From: an uncultured Clostridia bacterium
GTDB lineage: Bacteria > Bacillota > Clostridia > Oscillospirales > Acutalibacteraceae
Assembly: GCA_947623205.1 (NCBI GenBank)
Contig: CANQGM010000002.1
Span: 1-64,000 of the forward strand
Direction: 5' to 3'
DNA: 64,000 nt
A program made the position numbers and the translations under genes. The notes beneath the pieces are model-generated. The model had not been told where the DNA came from and made no database searches. It worked only from the letters and a program-made list of their open reading frames with translations. Shown here piece by piece: positions 26,769-34,882 of this stretch (within the stretch, counting starts at the first letter, position 1; each line of letters begins with the position of its first letter).

Positions 26769-27641
26769 TTATGATTTAAGATTTCTTGTTCCCGTAAACA
26801 GAACGGCTATCATTCCCGAACCGACATGTGCGCCAATAATAGGACCAATATCGCATATTTTAGTACCCTTACATAAATTCTTAATACGTTTTTGAAGTTC
26901 AAGTGCTCCATCTTTATTATTTGCGTGTGCAATAAATACTATATTATTTTTTAAATCTTCAGAGTCGCGTTCAAGATGTTTTATAAGCGTAGGTATTACG
27001 TTGCTTTTACCTCTGATTTTGCCGACATTTATAAGGTGACCTCCGTCATCAACGCTTATAAGCGGCTTTATCTGCAAAGCCTTGCCGAATGTTGCAGAAA
27101 CAGAAGAAATTCTTCCGCCTCGTTTAAGCTGGTCAAGGTCCTCAACAACAAACCAGTGGCAAACTTTAAGCCTGTAATTTTCAATAAACTCCGCAAGTTC
27201 ATTAATTGAAACGCCTTCAGTGTATTTTTTGCCTGCCAAATAAACAAGATAACCTAATCCCGCCGAGTCACAAAGAGAGTCAACAGCAATGATTTTTCTT
27301 TCTGGATATTTTTCTTTAAGGTCTTTAACCGCCATTAAAGATGTATTGTATGTTCCGCTCAGTCCCGATGAAATTCCGGTGTAAATTACATCTTTGCCGG
27401 CTTTTAAATAAGGCTCAAAACTATTTATAAAACTGTTGTAATTGATCTGAGTGGTTTTTACATCGGCACCGTTTTTTAGTTTTGAATAAAATTCGTCAAG
27501 GCTCATCATTCGTGCGTCAATATAGTGAAGATAGCTTTTATCTTCCATCTGAAATTCCATCGGCAGAATTTCAACATTTATTTCACTTGCGAGCTCCGGC
27601 GTAAGGTCACAGGAAGTGTCGGTCATAAATACATATTCCAT
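26769..27641 (-). CDS. DegV family fatty-acid-binding protein
   Basis: 290 residues: N-terminal MTDTSCDLTPELA, then KTTQINYNSFINSFEPYLKAGKDVIYTGISSGLSGTYN (ligand-contacting Thr/Ser), the DSLCDSAGLGYLV loop and a C-terminal IGPIIGAHVGSGMIAV strand. DegV/FakB proteins hold a fatty acid for phosphorylation by FakA; no fakA is in the window. Cytoplasmic. It is monocistronic on the minus strand. Confidence 0.93.
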   Translation of the reverse strand: MEYVFMTDTSCDLTPELASEINVEILPMEFQMEDKSYLHYIDARMMSLDEFYSKLKNGADVKTTQINYNSFINSFEPYLKAGKDVIYTGISSGLSGTYNTSLMAVKDLKEKYPERKIIAVDSLCDSAGLGYLVYLAGKKYTEGVSINELAEFIENYRLKVCHWFVVEDLDQLKRGGRISSVSATFGKALQIKPLISVDDGGHLINVGKIRGKSNVIPTLIKHLERDSEDLKNNIVFIAHANNKDGALELQKRIKNLCKGTKICDIGPIIGAHVGSGMIAVLFTGTRNLKS

Positions 27642-27744
27642 AAGTTCATCTCCAAAATATTCTTTAATAAAACAAATCTATTCTTATTGTTAAAATATGG
27701 TGTCATACAATCAAATTGTATCAAATATAATTATAAAAGTCAAC

Positions 27745-27774
27745 GAATATATATAGTGTGATTATTCATATTAT
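27745..27774 (+). promoter_or_regulatory. Sigma-E-like promoter upstream of the ylmC/ymxH homologue
   Basis: GAATATA (27745-27751), 15-base spacer, CATATTAT (27767-27774), close to the SigE pattern KMATATT-N14/15-CATACANT. The leader would be very short, which lowers confidence. Confidence 0.45.
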
Positions 27775-27794
27775 TATAACTTTGAGGTGAATTT

Positions 27795-28091
27795 ATGAAT
27801 TGTCGTTTTACAGATTTAAGACACAAAGAAGTAATAAGTTCGTGTGACGGCGCGCGCATAGGTTTTGTTGATGACGTTATAGTTGACACTAAAAACGCTT
27901 GTATTGTTTCAATAGTAATATTCGGCAGAAGCGGATTTCTTGGGATATTCGGAAAATGTGAGGATTATATAATTCCATGGGGGAAAATTGACCTCATAGG
28001 GGAGGACACTATTATTATTTCCTGCTGTACGCCGAGTCCAACAAAAAGACCGGGGAAAGGACATTTTCGCGAAAATTTTAAAAAAAATTAA
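27795..28091 (+). CDS. YlmC/YmxH family sporulation protein (PRC-barrel)
   Basis: 98 residues, PRC-barrel-like: MNCRFTDLRHKEVISSCDGARIGFVDDVIVD is the family opening, followed by CEDYIIPWGKIDLIGEDTIII. Members are sporulation-associated in Firmicutes, with unknown biochemical role. TTGAGGTGA precedes the ATG and a SigE-like promoter lies upstream. The basic tail (RPGKGHFRENFKKN) is unusual in being long. Confidence 0.88.
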   Translation: MNCRFTDLRHKEVISSCDGARIGFVDDVIVDTKNACIVSIVIFGRSGFLGIFGKCEDYIIPWGKIDLIGEDTIIISCCTPSPTKRPGKGHFRENFKKN

Positions 28092-28186
28092 GTTTCTCTC
28101 ATTAAAGCATAATAAGAGCTGATAAAATTTTAATTTTGTAAAATTTATACAATTTATAATTTTTTAATAAAATTAAAAGTTCATTT

Positions 28187-28203
28187 ATTACAAAAAGGTA
28201 ACA
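28187..28203 (-). promoter_or_regulatory. WalR-box-like direct repeat upstream of the cell-wall hydrolase
   Basis: Minus strand TGTTAC-N5-TGTAAT matches the WalR consensus TGTWAH-N5-TGTWAH. It lies about 160 bases upstream of a cell-wall hydrolase gene, a typical WalR target, but AT-rich DNA can produce this by chance. Confidence 0.3.
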
Positions 28204-28309
28204 AATATTACAAACAATTTCATCCTCCAAAACTTGCAATTTGATAAAGTTTGTGTTTTAATACATTTGCAATTGTGTGTTTGATAAAATTTTAACGACT
28301 AAAGGACGT

Positions 28310-28342
28310 TGTACATTACTTCTGTAATGCAGATTATGTACA
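28310..28342 (+). promoter_or_regulatory. Nested dyad in the leader of the SleB-like gene
   Basis: TGTACAT...ATGTACA outer arms enclose CATTAC-TTCT-GTAATG inner arms. It ends 22 bases before the start codon and could be an operator or an RNA hairpin. Confidence 0.45.
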
Positions 28343-28364
28343 GAATCACAGGGAGGATAAATTT

Positions 28365-29219
28365 TTGAGAGCTACAAAATACAAGCACTACGGAAATGCG
28401 TGCAATAATAAAAGTAAAGTTTTTAAACTAAAGACAAATAAAAAATTTAAAGCATTGTCTCTTATATTCTCTGCTTTTCTGACAGCTGCACTCATTGTGC
28501 CTACAACAACCCTTGCCCCAAGCGTTGACGCATTCGAAGACAGCAAGGCAGCTTCTTATTCAATAGACAATACTAATGCTGTTTCAGATAACAAAGTTAT
28601 TGAAACAACTGTTCCCGAAACACAGCATACAACAGAAGCAGAAACAACTGAAAAAGCAATGACTAAAGCCAAAGAAACCGAGCCTTCAACCGCAGAGACA
28701 ACTCAGAAGGATGATGTTAAAGTTACTGAAACCAAGGTAACGGAAGTATCTGAACCCAAAGAAGAAAATACAGAATCGGAATATATAAATAATTACGAAA
28801 AAGCTTATGATTCGCAGGAATATCTTTTAGAAATAAATAATCCCGATTCGTCATACGCGCCCGACCATATAAACCTTTCGTCTTATGACAGAGAAAAACT
28901 TGAGCGTTTGGTAATGGGCGAGGCAGGCTCAATGGGTTACGTAGGAGCTGCTCTTGTTGCGCAGTCAATACGTGACGCAATGAACCAATTAAATACTGCG
29001 TCGATCGACACGATAATTTCGGAGTATCAGTATTACGGAAGCATCAAAATTAGACCTAACAAAACAGTTAAAGATGCCGTTTCATACATTTTTGACCAAA
29101 ACGGCTCGGCTGTTCAGCACAGAATACTCTTCTTTTATACCGGTTCAAGCAGCTGGCACGAAACGCAGCAATTTATATTATGCTACGGTAAAGTAAAATT
29201 TTTTGATTCATGGAATTAA
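28365..29219 (+). CDS. Secreted cell-wall hydrolase with SleB-like (Hydrolase_2) domain
   Basis: 284 residues starting at a TTG (28365) with GGGAGGATAA upstream. An N-terminal signal-anchor (about 27-52) leads into a Thr/Glu/Lys-rich linker (about 75-140). The C-terminal 120 residues match the SleB catalytic domain: REKLERLVMGEAGSMGYVGAALVAQSIRDAM holds the catalytic Glu, ending QQFILCYGKVKFF. Such enzymes cleave peptidoglycan (spore cortex or vegetative wall). The neighbouring ylmC/ymxH gene fits a sporulation context, but the linker suggests a vegetative surface enzyme; either is possible. Confidence 0.82.
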   Translation: MRATKYKHYGNACNNKSKVFKLKTNKKFKALSLIFSAFLTAALIVPTTTLAPSVDAFEDSKAASYSIDNTNAVSDNKVIETTVPETQHTTEAETTEKAMTKAKETEPSTAETTQKDDVKVTETKVTEVSEPKEENTESEYINNYEKAYDSQEYLLEINNPDSSYAPDHINLSSYDREKLERLVMGEAGSMGYVGAALVAQSIRDAMNQLNTASIDTIISEYQYYGSIKIRPNKTVKDAVSYIFDQNGSAVQHRILFFYTGSSSWHETQQFILCYGKVKFFDSWN

Positions 29220-29267
29220 TCATAATAATTTAATAAATTAGAATGTCTAAATACAATTATTTTTGTA

Positions 29268-29304
29268 AAATCAAGTGTTTTCTTAAAAAACACTTGATTT
29301 TTTT
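29268..29304 (+). terminator. Terminator of the SleB-like gene
   Basis: AAATCAAGTGTTTT (29268-29281) pairs with AAAACACTTGATTT (29287-29300), then TTTT. It overlaps the -35 box of the rpsB promoter. Confidence 0.88.
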
Positions 29305-29321
29305 ACCTTTTATGGTATAAT
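29294..29321 (+). promoter_or_regulatory. Promoter of rpsB-tsf
   Basis: -35 TTGATT (29294-29299), 16-base spacer, perfect -10 TATAAT (29316-29321). The -35 is part of the upstream terminator stem. Confidence 0.75.
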
Positions 29322-29327
29322 ATATAA

Positions 29328-29430
29328 GCATTTCGCACGCTGCTGTCTGTCGGCAAGGTGGCATATATGTTGGTTAAGCCGATAAATACAAGGGCGCAGC
29401 GGAGGTTATAACCTAAGGAGGAAATTTATA
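29328..29430 (+). promoter_or_regulatory. Structured 5' leader of rpsB
   Basis: About 100 bases with nested pairings CGCTGC (29338-29343)/GCAGCG (29396-29401) and TCGGC (29350-29354)/GCCGA (29378-29382), then a GGTTATAACC palindrome (29404-29413) just before the AAGGAGG ribosome site. It is a plausible S2 autoregulatory leader; I cannot assign it to a named RNA family. Confidence 0.5.
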
Positions 29431-30258
29431 ATGTCAGTAGTTTCAATGAAACAATTATTGGAGGCCGGCGTACACTTCGGTCACCAAACAAGAAGATGGA
29501 ATCCTAAAATGTCTCAGTACATCTTCACAGAACGCAACGGTATCTACATTATTGATCTTCAGAAAAGCGTAAGCAAAATTGAAGAAGCTTACAGCTTTAT
29601 TCGAGATATTTCTGCTGAAGGCAAAAGCGTTCTTTTTGTCGGTACAAAAAAGCAAGCTCAGGATTCTATTAAAGAAGAGGCAGAGCGTTCTGGTTCTTAC
29701 TATGTAAACGCAAGATGGCTCGGCGGTATGCTAACAAACTTTGCAACTATCCGCAAAAGAATTGCCCGTTTAAAACAACTGCGTACAATGCAGGAGGACG
29801 GTACGTTTAATCTTCTTCCCAAAAAAGAAGTTATTAAGCTTAATCTTGAAATTGAAAAACTTGAAAAATTTATGGGCGGCATCAAGGATATGAAAAAAAT
29901 GCCGGGTGCGCTTTTTATTGTTGATCCAAGAAAAGAAAGAATTGCTGTTTCAGAGGCTAAAAAACTCAACATTCCTATTGTTGCTATTGTTGATACAAAC
30001 TGCGACCCTGATGAAGTTGATTATGTTATCCCCGGAAATGATGACGCTATCCGTGCAGTAAAACTTATTGCAAACGCAATGGCTAACGCTGTAATCGAAG
30101 GCAGAGAGGGTACAATGGGCGCTGCTGCTGAATCATCCGAGACAGAAGAGGTACAGCAGGCTGTACAAACAGAAAAAACTGAAAAAGCAGAAAAAGTTGA
30201 ACAAACTGAACAAACAGAAGAAGCTGAAAAAACTGAAGAAGCTTCTAAAGAAGAATAA
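29431..30258 (+). CDS. rpsB: 30S ribosomal protein S2
   Basis: 275 residues; [22 protein letters not shown] at the start and [17 protein letters not shown] are diagnostic. The core ends near residue 230; a further 45 residues are a low-complexity Glu/Lys/Thr/Ala tail (repeats of EKTEKAEK type), absent from most S2 proteins. It binds 16S rRNA late in small-subunit assembly and helps recruit S1. First gene of the rpsB-tsf operon. Confidence 0.97.
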   Translation: MSVVSMKQLLEAGVHFGHQTRRWNPKMSQYIFTERNGIYIIDLQKSVSKIEEAYSFIRDISAEGKSVLFVGTKKQAQDSIKEEAERSGSYYVNARWLGGMLTNFATIRKRIARLKQLRTMQEDGTFNLLPKKEVIKLNLEIEKLEKFMGGIKDMKKMPGALFIVDPRKERIAVSEAKKLNIPIVAIVDTNCDPDEVDYVIPGNDDAIRAVKLIANAMANAVIEGREGTMGAAAESSETEEVQQAVQTEKTEKAEKVEQTEQTEEAEKTEEASKEE

Positions 30259-30300
30259 TTTTAATTTTTATTAATACTTTATGAAAGGATTGTGTATATA

Positions 30301-31212
30301 ATGGCATCATTTACAGCTCAGGATGTAAAGGCACTCAGAGAAAAAACAGGCTGCGGTATGATGGATTGCAAAAAGGCGCTTACAAATGCCGACGGCGATA
30401 TGGATAAAGCTATTGACTTTTTAAGAGAACAGGGACTTGCCAAGCAGGCTAAAAAGGCAAGCAGAATTGCAGCGGAAGGCGTTGCTTACGCCTGCACTAA
30501 CGACGATTTGTCGGTAGGTGTAGTAATTGAAGTAAATGCGGAAACTGACTTTGTTGCAAAAAATGATTCCTTTATTGAGTTTGTTAAGACCTGCGCAAAC
30601 ACAGTTATGCAGAATAATCCTGCTGATGTTGAAACACTTCTTGCAATGCAGGCTGTCGGTTCAGACAAAACAGTTGCTGAGCTTTTGCAGGAAAAAGTTC
30701 TTACAATTGGTGAAAATATTCAAATTCGCCGTTTTGAGCGTATGGAGGGTGCTTGCGTAGCATATGTACATGCAGGCGGAAAAATCGGAGTTCTTGTAAA
30801 CTTTGATACAGATCTCGCCTCAAAACCTGAATTTATAGCTTATGGAAAAGATATAGCTATGCAGATCGCAGCTCTCAATACTCTTTATCTTAATGAAAGC
30901 GACGTTCCTGCGGACGTAATTGAACATGAAAAAGAGGTTATGCGTCAGCAGGTTATTAATGAAGGCAAGCCGGAAGCAATTGCAGACAAGATTGTAATGG
31001 GTAAGATAGGTAAGTTTTATAAGGAAAACTGCCTTGTTGACCAGGAATTTGTAAAAGACAGCAAACAAACAATTAAGCAGTACACTCAAAACACGGCTAA
31101 GACCCTCGGCGGTTCTATTGAAATTAAGAAATTCGTTCGTTTTGAAAAAGGCGAAGGTATTGAAAAACGTCAGGATGACTTTGCTGCTGAAGTTGCAAGT
31201 ATGGTAAAATAA
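30301..31212 (+). CDS. tsf: Translation elongation factor Ts
   Basis: 303 residues from the ATG at 30301 (AAAGGAT upstream; the GTG at 30292 is inside the leader). TAQDVKALREKTGCGMMDCKKAL is the EF-Tu-binding N-terminal motif, followed by the TDFVAKND core sequence. It exchanges GDP for GTP on EF-Tu. Cotranscribed with rpsB as in most bacteria. Confidence 0.97.
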   Translation: MASFTAQDVKALREKTGCGMMDCKKALTNADGDMDKAIDFLREQGLAKQAKKASRIAAEGVAYACTNDDLSVGVVIEVNAETDFVAKNDSFIEFVKTCANTVMQNNPADVETLLAMQAVGSDKTVAELLQEKVLTIGENIQIRRFERMEGACVAYVHAGGKIGVLVNFDTDLASKPEFIAYGKDIAMQIAALNTLYLNESDVPADVIEHEKEVMRQQVINEGKPEAIADKIVMGKIGKFYKENCLVDQEFVKDSKQTIKQYTQNTAKTLGGSIEIKKFVRFEKGEGIEKRQDDFAAEVASMVK

Positions 31213-31236
31213 ATTTTATAAATTCTATTTAATAAA

Positions 31237-31270
31237 ACTGACACCGCTTTTAAAGCGGTGTCAGTTTTTT
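31237..31270 (+). terminator. Terminator of rpsB-tsf
   Basis: ACTGACACCGCTTT pairs perfectly with AAAGCGGTGTCAGT, followed by TTTTT. Confidence 0.9.
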
Positions 31271-31306
31271 ATAATATTTTTCTATTGAAATAATTTATAA
31301 GCTATA

Positions 31307-31335
31307 TTGCATATAAAAGGAAAAATATGTATAAT
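31307..31335 (+). promoter_or_regulatory. Promoter of the DUF362-ECF-DUF1893 operon
   Basis: -35 TTGCAT (31307-31312), 17-base spacer, -10 TATAAT (31330-31335). The leader to the first gene is about 120 bases. Confidence 0.65.
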
Positions 31336-31373
31336 ATATAAAAAACAAATAATTGTTTTCAGCATTAAAAATG

Positions 31374-31419
31374 GTGACACAGACCGTATAGCTGAGTTTA
31401 TGTGAAACGCGGTTGTCGC
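31374..31419 (+). promoter_or_regulatory. Bulged leader hairpin, possible riboswitch-like element
   Basis: GTGACA (31374-31379) pairs with TGTCGC (31414-31419, one G-T pair) and, after a 3-base bulge, ACCG (31383-31386) pairs with CGGT (31410-31413), closing a 23-base loop. It ends 44 bases before the DUF362 start. I do not recognise a known riboswitch consensus. Confidence 0.45.
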
Positions 31420-31462
31420 AAAACAGCAATAATACAAATCTTAGGAAAGAAAGGATACTATT

Positions 31463-32371
31463 ATGAACAAAACAAAGTCAGTACAACCGACAGGAGATTC
31501 ACCGATTGTGTATATGACAACAGACATCTCCCCGGATGGATTAACGGCTGTTTACAAGGCAATGGACTGGAAGCCTGTGGGAAAGGTGGCAGTAAAGCTG
31601 TCTACGGGAGAACCTCCGGCAAGCAACTATCTGCGCCCGGAGTTGATAAAAAATCTGGTACAGGCTGTTAACGGAACAATTGTGGAATGTAATACGGCTT
31701 ACGGCGGTTCGCGTGAAAAAACCTCTATGCATTATAAGGTTGCTAAAGACCATGGGTTTACGGCAATTGCTGACTTTCAAATACTCGATGAAAACGGCTC
31801 CATGTCTCTTCCTGTGTCAGGCGGAAGCTGTCTTACTGAAAATTTTGTAGGAGTAAGCTTTAAGGATTATGATTCCTATCTTATTCTATCTCATTTTAAA
31901 GGTCACGCTATGGCGGGTTTCGGCGGCGCTGTCAAGAATATTTCAATCGGTCTTGGTTCAAGCAAAGGCAAGTGCTGGATACACAGCGGAGGAACAAGTT
32001 TAACCAGTCCGTGGAACGGTGAACAGAACGCTTTTCTGGAATCTATGGCAGAGGCGGGAAAATCTGTTTCAGACTACCTCGGAAACGGAGAGCGTATTGC
32101 ATATGTCAATGTGATGAACCGTCTGTCGGTTGACTGCGACTGCGACGGAAATCCCGCCGAGCCGGAGATGAACGACATTGGTATTTTAGCTTCAACTGAC
32201 CCGGTTGCACTCGACCAGGCGTGCGTTGATTTTATTTATGAACAAAAGGACGGCGACGGCGCTTCTTTGGTTAACCGAATTGAATCCCGCAACGGTCTGC
32301 ATACGCTGGAACATTCCGAAAAAATCGGTCTCGGCAGCCGTGCATATCGGTTGATCAGCATAGATAAATAA
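31463..32371 (+). CDS. DUF362 family protein
   Basis: 302 residues with the DUF362 pattern: KVAVKLSTGEPPASNYLRPELI, ECNTAYGGSREKT, the SHFKGHAMAGFGGAVKNISIGLGSSKGK core, and DPVALDQACVDFIY near the end. Some family members carry a ferredoxin domain; this one does not, though Cys residues occur in VDCDCDG. Biochemical function is unknown; proximity to an ECF transporter S component suggests handling of a cofactor or metal. AGGAAAGAAAGG precedes the ATG at 31463. Confidence 0.85.
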   Translation: MNKTKSVQPTGDSPIVYMTTDISPDGLTAVYKAMDWKPVGKVAVKLSTGEPPASNYLRPELIKNLVQAVNGTIVECNTAYGGSREKTSMHYKVAKDHGFTAIADFQILDENGSMSLPVSGGSCLTENFVGVSFKDYDSYLILSHFKGHAMAGFGGAVKNISIGLGSSKGKCWIHSGGTSLTSPWNGEQNAFLESMAEAGKSVSDYLGNGERIAYVNVMNRLSVDCDCDGNPAEPEMNDIGILASTDPVALDQACVDFIYEQKDGDGASLVNRIESRNGLHTLEHSEKIGLGSRAYRLISIDK

Positions 32372-32476
32372 TTTGCTTATAAAATAGTTTTCGATAAACT
32401 GAAAGTATTTTATAGCAGCACTGTTATACTGTAATTGTTGTCGTAAGCAGTAAATTAATATAAAGGAGTTTTTATT

Positions 32477-33049
32477 TTGTCAAACATAATAACAGTTAAA
32501 AAAATTGAAAAACCCCGCTTGTCTGTAAAGGTACAGACATTGGCTTCAATTGCCGCAATAGTCGGGGCAGTTGTTATTCCGCAGGTATTTCATCTGCTCG
32601 GTGCTGTCTCCGGGATGGGAACAGCTCTTGGAGAAGCCTTTTTGCCTATGCATTTACCCATAATTTTGGTCGGTCTCCTGGCAGGACCCTATGCCGGAGC
32701 AATTTCAGGACTTTTAGGACCGCTTGCCAGTTTTGCTCTTTCCGGAATGCCCGGTCCCGCTATGCTGCCGTTTATGATGATTGAGCTTTTTGCTTACGGT
32801 TTGGTTTCGGGGCTGCTCAGAAATGTAAAATTGCCTACAATATTAAAGGTTTTAATAGTTCAGGCTTCAGGGCGCATGGTTCGCGCTGCGGCAATATTAA
32901 TTGCTGTTTATGCATTCGGTAATGAAAACATATCGGTCGCGCTGATTTTAACAAGTATAATAACAGGTGCTTTCGGTCTTGCTTTACAGTGGGTGCTCAT
33001 TCCGCTTGCGGTTTACCGTATTGAAAACATAATAAAAAATGAAAACTGA
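32477..33049 (+). CDS. ECF transporter substrate-binding (S) component
   Basis: 190 residues, six hydrophobic segments. FLPMHLPIILVGLLAGPYAG and the following GLLGPLASFALSGMPGPAMLPFMMIE are characteristic of ECF-type S components. It would bind a vitamin or related micronutrient and dock on shared EcfT/EcfA units encoded elsewhere. The substrate is not evident. The start is TTG 32477 after AAAGGAG. It overlaps the DUF1893 gene by 11 bases. Confidence 0.82.
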   Translation: MSNIITVKKIEKPRLSVKVQTLASIAAIVGAVVIPQVFHLLGAVSGMGTALGEAFLPMHLPIILVGLLAGPYAGAISGLLGPLASFALSGMPGPAMLPFMMIELFAYGLVSGLLRNVKLPTILKVLIVQASGRMVRAAAILIAVYAFGNENISVALILTSIITGAFGLALQWVLIPLAVYRIENIIKNEN

Positions 33050-33485
33050 TTTAGAAAAGGCAAAAAAATTGCTCAACGGCGGCGATTACACTTGTGTTTT
33101 GTGCAGGGGAGATACTGTTTATACCGGTACGGAACGGGGCGTAAAGCCGCTGGTTGATTGGCTCAATAAAAAAGTTGATTTACGGGGATTTTCCGCGGCG
33201 GACAAGGTTGTTGGCAAAGCAGCAGCTTTTTTGTATGTGCTGTTAGGTGTTACGGATTTGTATGCCGGGGTGATGAGTGAGCCGGCAAATGACATTCTGA
33301 TTCAAAACGGAATTGACTGCGTCTTTGATAAATCGGCTAAAGCAATACTCAACCGTTCAAACACAGGTTTTTGTCCTATGGAAACGGCAGTTAGAGACAT
33401 TGATGACCCCAATGAAGCATTAATTGTTATTAAAAATACACTTGTTCAATTACAGGATAATGCAGATAAATATGCAATTAAATAA
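33039..33485 (+). CDS. DUF1893 domain protein
   Basis: 148 residues. YTCVLCRGDTVYTGTERGVKPLVDWL and AADKVVGKAAAFLYVLLGV match DUF1893, a small family with a cytidine-deaminase-like fold; CPMETAVRDIDDPNEALIVI is the other conserved block. Catalysis is unproved. Its overlap with the ECF S gene and the shared promoter suggest that it modifies or senses the imported compound (inference). Confidence 0.82.
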   Translation: MKTDLEKAKKLLNGGDYTCVLCRGDTVYTGTERGVKPLVDWLNKKVDLRGFSAADKVVGKAAAFLYVLLGVTDLYAGVMSEPANDILIQNGIDCVFDKSAKAILNRSNTGFCPMETAVRDIDDPNEALIVIKNTLVQLQDNADKYAIK

Positions 33486-33499
33486 TTAATAATAATAAG

Positions 33500-33540
33500 A
33501 TACAGCATCTGTTTGTATATTTAACAGGTGCTGTATTAAA
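33500..33540 (+). terminator. Terminator after the DUF1893 gene
   Basis: ATACAGCATCTGTT (33500-33513) pairs with AACAGGTGCTGTAT (33523-33536), one mismatch, weak T-run. Confidence 0.7.
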
Positions 33541-33653
33541 TTTACTGTAATATAATTTTTGATTATTATAATATATTAATAGACAATTTTTTTGAGCAGG
33601 ATTATAGTATTATTAAGATATACAAGCTATATAGTGAGGCAGGAGAACACAAT

Positions 33654-34538
33654 ATGAAAAAAAGAATTAACATACTAAGCATATTGTCGGTAATTTTGTT
33701 GTTAGCCGTTGTGATGATAAGCAGGTTAGACATAAAAATGAATAATTCTCAGCCGAATACCCGAGAACCTATTCAGAGAATATTAAAAACAGACGATTCT
33801 GAAAAAGCCCTCACAGAAACATCGGTATCACTTTTACCTGCAAAGGAACTAAAAAATATTTCGGCAAATAATGGATTACTGTCTTTAGAGGAAAATCACG
33901 AAAACCGAACCGGAGAAAAAGCCCTGCCCAAAGAGCATAGAATTGAGGATTTTGATATAATATTACAACTGCCGGAACTGCCTACCGGATGTGAGATTAC
34001 ATCAATGACAATGGTGCTTAACTATTACGGATTAAAAGCCGATAAAGTTACAATGGCAACAAAATATTTGCCTGCCATGCCTGCAAACCTCTACTATGAC
34101 AGTGACGGAAATTTGTATGGGAGTAATCTCAATAAATATTTTATAGGAGACCCTACGACGTCGGAAGGATATGTCTGCGGAACAGAGGCGATTTTGACTG
34201 CGGCTAATAAATTTCTTTCAAAGCAGAAAAGCTCTTTAGCGGCCGTGGATAAAACCGGAGCGTCACCCGATGAATTATATCGGCTTGTTGCAAAAAATAC
34301 TCCTGTTGTTGTGTGGGTAACTATCTATATGCAGCAGCGTGATGAACTAAAAGGCTGGCATACCGAAGACGGCGAGTATGTTGAGTGGAGCAGCAATGAC
34401 CATGGTGCGGTGCTGATAGGTTATACGGAGGATACCGTTATAATTGCAGACCCTATTTCAGGCAGTGTTGAATACAGCAGACAGGATTTTGAAAAAGTGT
34501 TTGCCTCACGCGGAAATCAATGCGTAATTTTACAATAA
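33654..34538 (+). CDS. Membrane-anchored C39-like family peptidase
   Basis: 294 residues. An N-terminal signal anchor (about 6-24) precedes a linker and a papain-like domain: catalytic Cys in LPTGCEITSMTMVLNYYG (about 111-128), His in NDHGAVLIGY (about 254-263) and Asp in IIADPISG. Peptidase_C39_2 proteins are extracellular cysteine peptidases of mostly unknown substrate; C39 relatives in bacteriocin exporters remove leader peptides. Its place directly upstream of the twin secreted-protein locus is suggestive only. A AGGCAGGAGAA ribosome site precedes the ATG. Confidence 0.82.
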   Translation: MKKRINILSILSVILLLAVVMISRLDIKMNNSQPNTREPIQRILKTDDSEKALTETSVSLLPAKELKNISANNGLLSLEENHENRTGEKALPKEHRIEDFDIILQLPELPTGCEITSMTMVLNYYGLKADKVTMATKYLPAMPANLYYDSDGNLYGSNLNKYFIGDPTTSEGYVCGTEAILTAANKFLSKQKSSLAAVDKTGASPDELYRLVAKNTPVVVWVTIYMQQRDELKGWHTEDGEYVEWSSNDHGAVLIGYTEDTVIIADPISGSVEYSRQDFEKVFASRGNQCVILQ

Positions 34539-34632
34539 TATTTTTTAATTTTAATTTTCATAAAATCATTGACAAATTAAAATATAAAATTATAATACAT
34601 TTGTGAAGTGAATAATTATCACACCCTTAAAT

Positions 34633-34665
34633 ACCGTCTGCTATCCACCGTGGCAGGCGGTTTTT
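34633..34665 (+). terminator. Terminator of the C39 peptidase gene
   Basis: ACCGTCTGC (34633-34641) pairs with GCAGGCGGT (34653-34661), then TTTT. It insulates the twin-cassette locus. Confidence 0.8.
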
Positions 34666-34756
34666 CATATACAGATATATATGGTTCCACATCAAAAATT
34701 CGATTTATTGGATGTAATTAATTAATACAAATAAATATACAAAATGTTATATAAAA

Positions 34757-34802
34757 CGACATTTGTCGACAATGCACAAAAAGTAAACGCAAAAATTGTG
34801 CA
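34757..34802 (+). promoter_or_regulatory. Paired dyad operators of cassette A (Spo0A-box-like core)
   Basis: CGACATTTGTCG holds two inverted TGTCG cores; TTTGTCGAC matches 8 of 9 positions of the Spo0A box TTTGTCGAA. The next dyad has TGCACAA/TTGTGCA arms. Both sit upstream of the -35, as activator sites would. Confidence 0.5.
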
Positions 34803-34822
34803 CAATAAAATTAAAAAAAGTA

Positions 34823-34851
34823 TTGAAATATTTGGAAATTAGTGCTATAAT
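34823..34851 (+). promoter_or_regulatory. Promoter of cassette A
   Basis: -35 TTGAAA (34823-34828), 17-base spacer, perfect -10 TATAAT (34846-34851); conserved in copy B at 40592-40620. Confidence 0.8.
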
Positions 34852-34882
34852 ATCACTATAAAAAGAAACAGGGGTGATTCCA

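Noticed and set aside
31340-31462. Known riboswitch (TPP, cobalamin, preQ1, THF, fluoride) upstream of the DUF362 gene
   Set aside because: None of the conserved cores I know for these classes can be found; only a bulged hairpin is visible.
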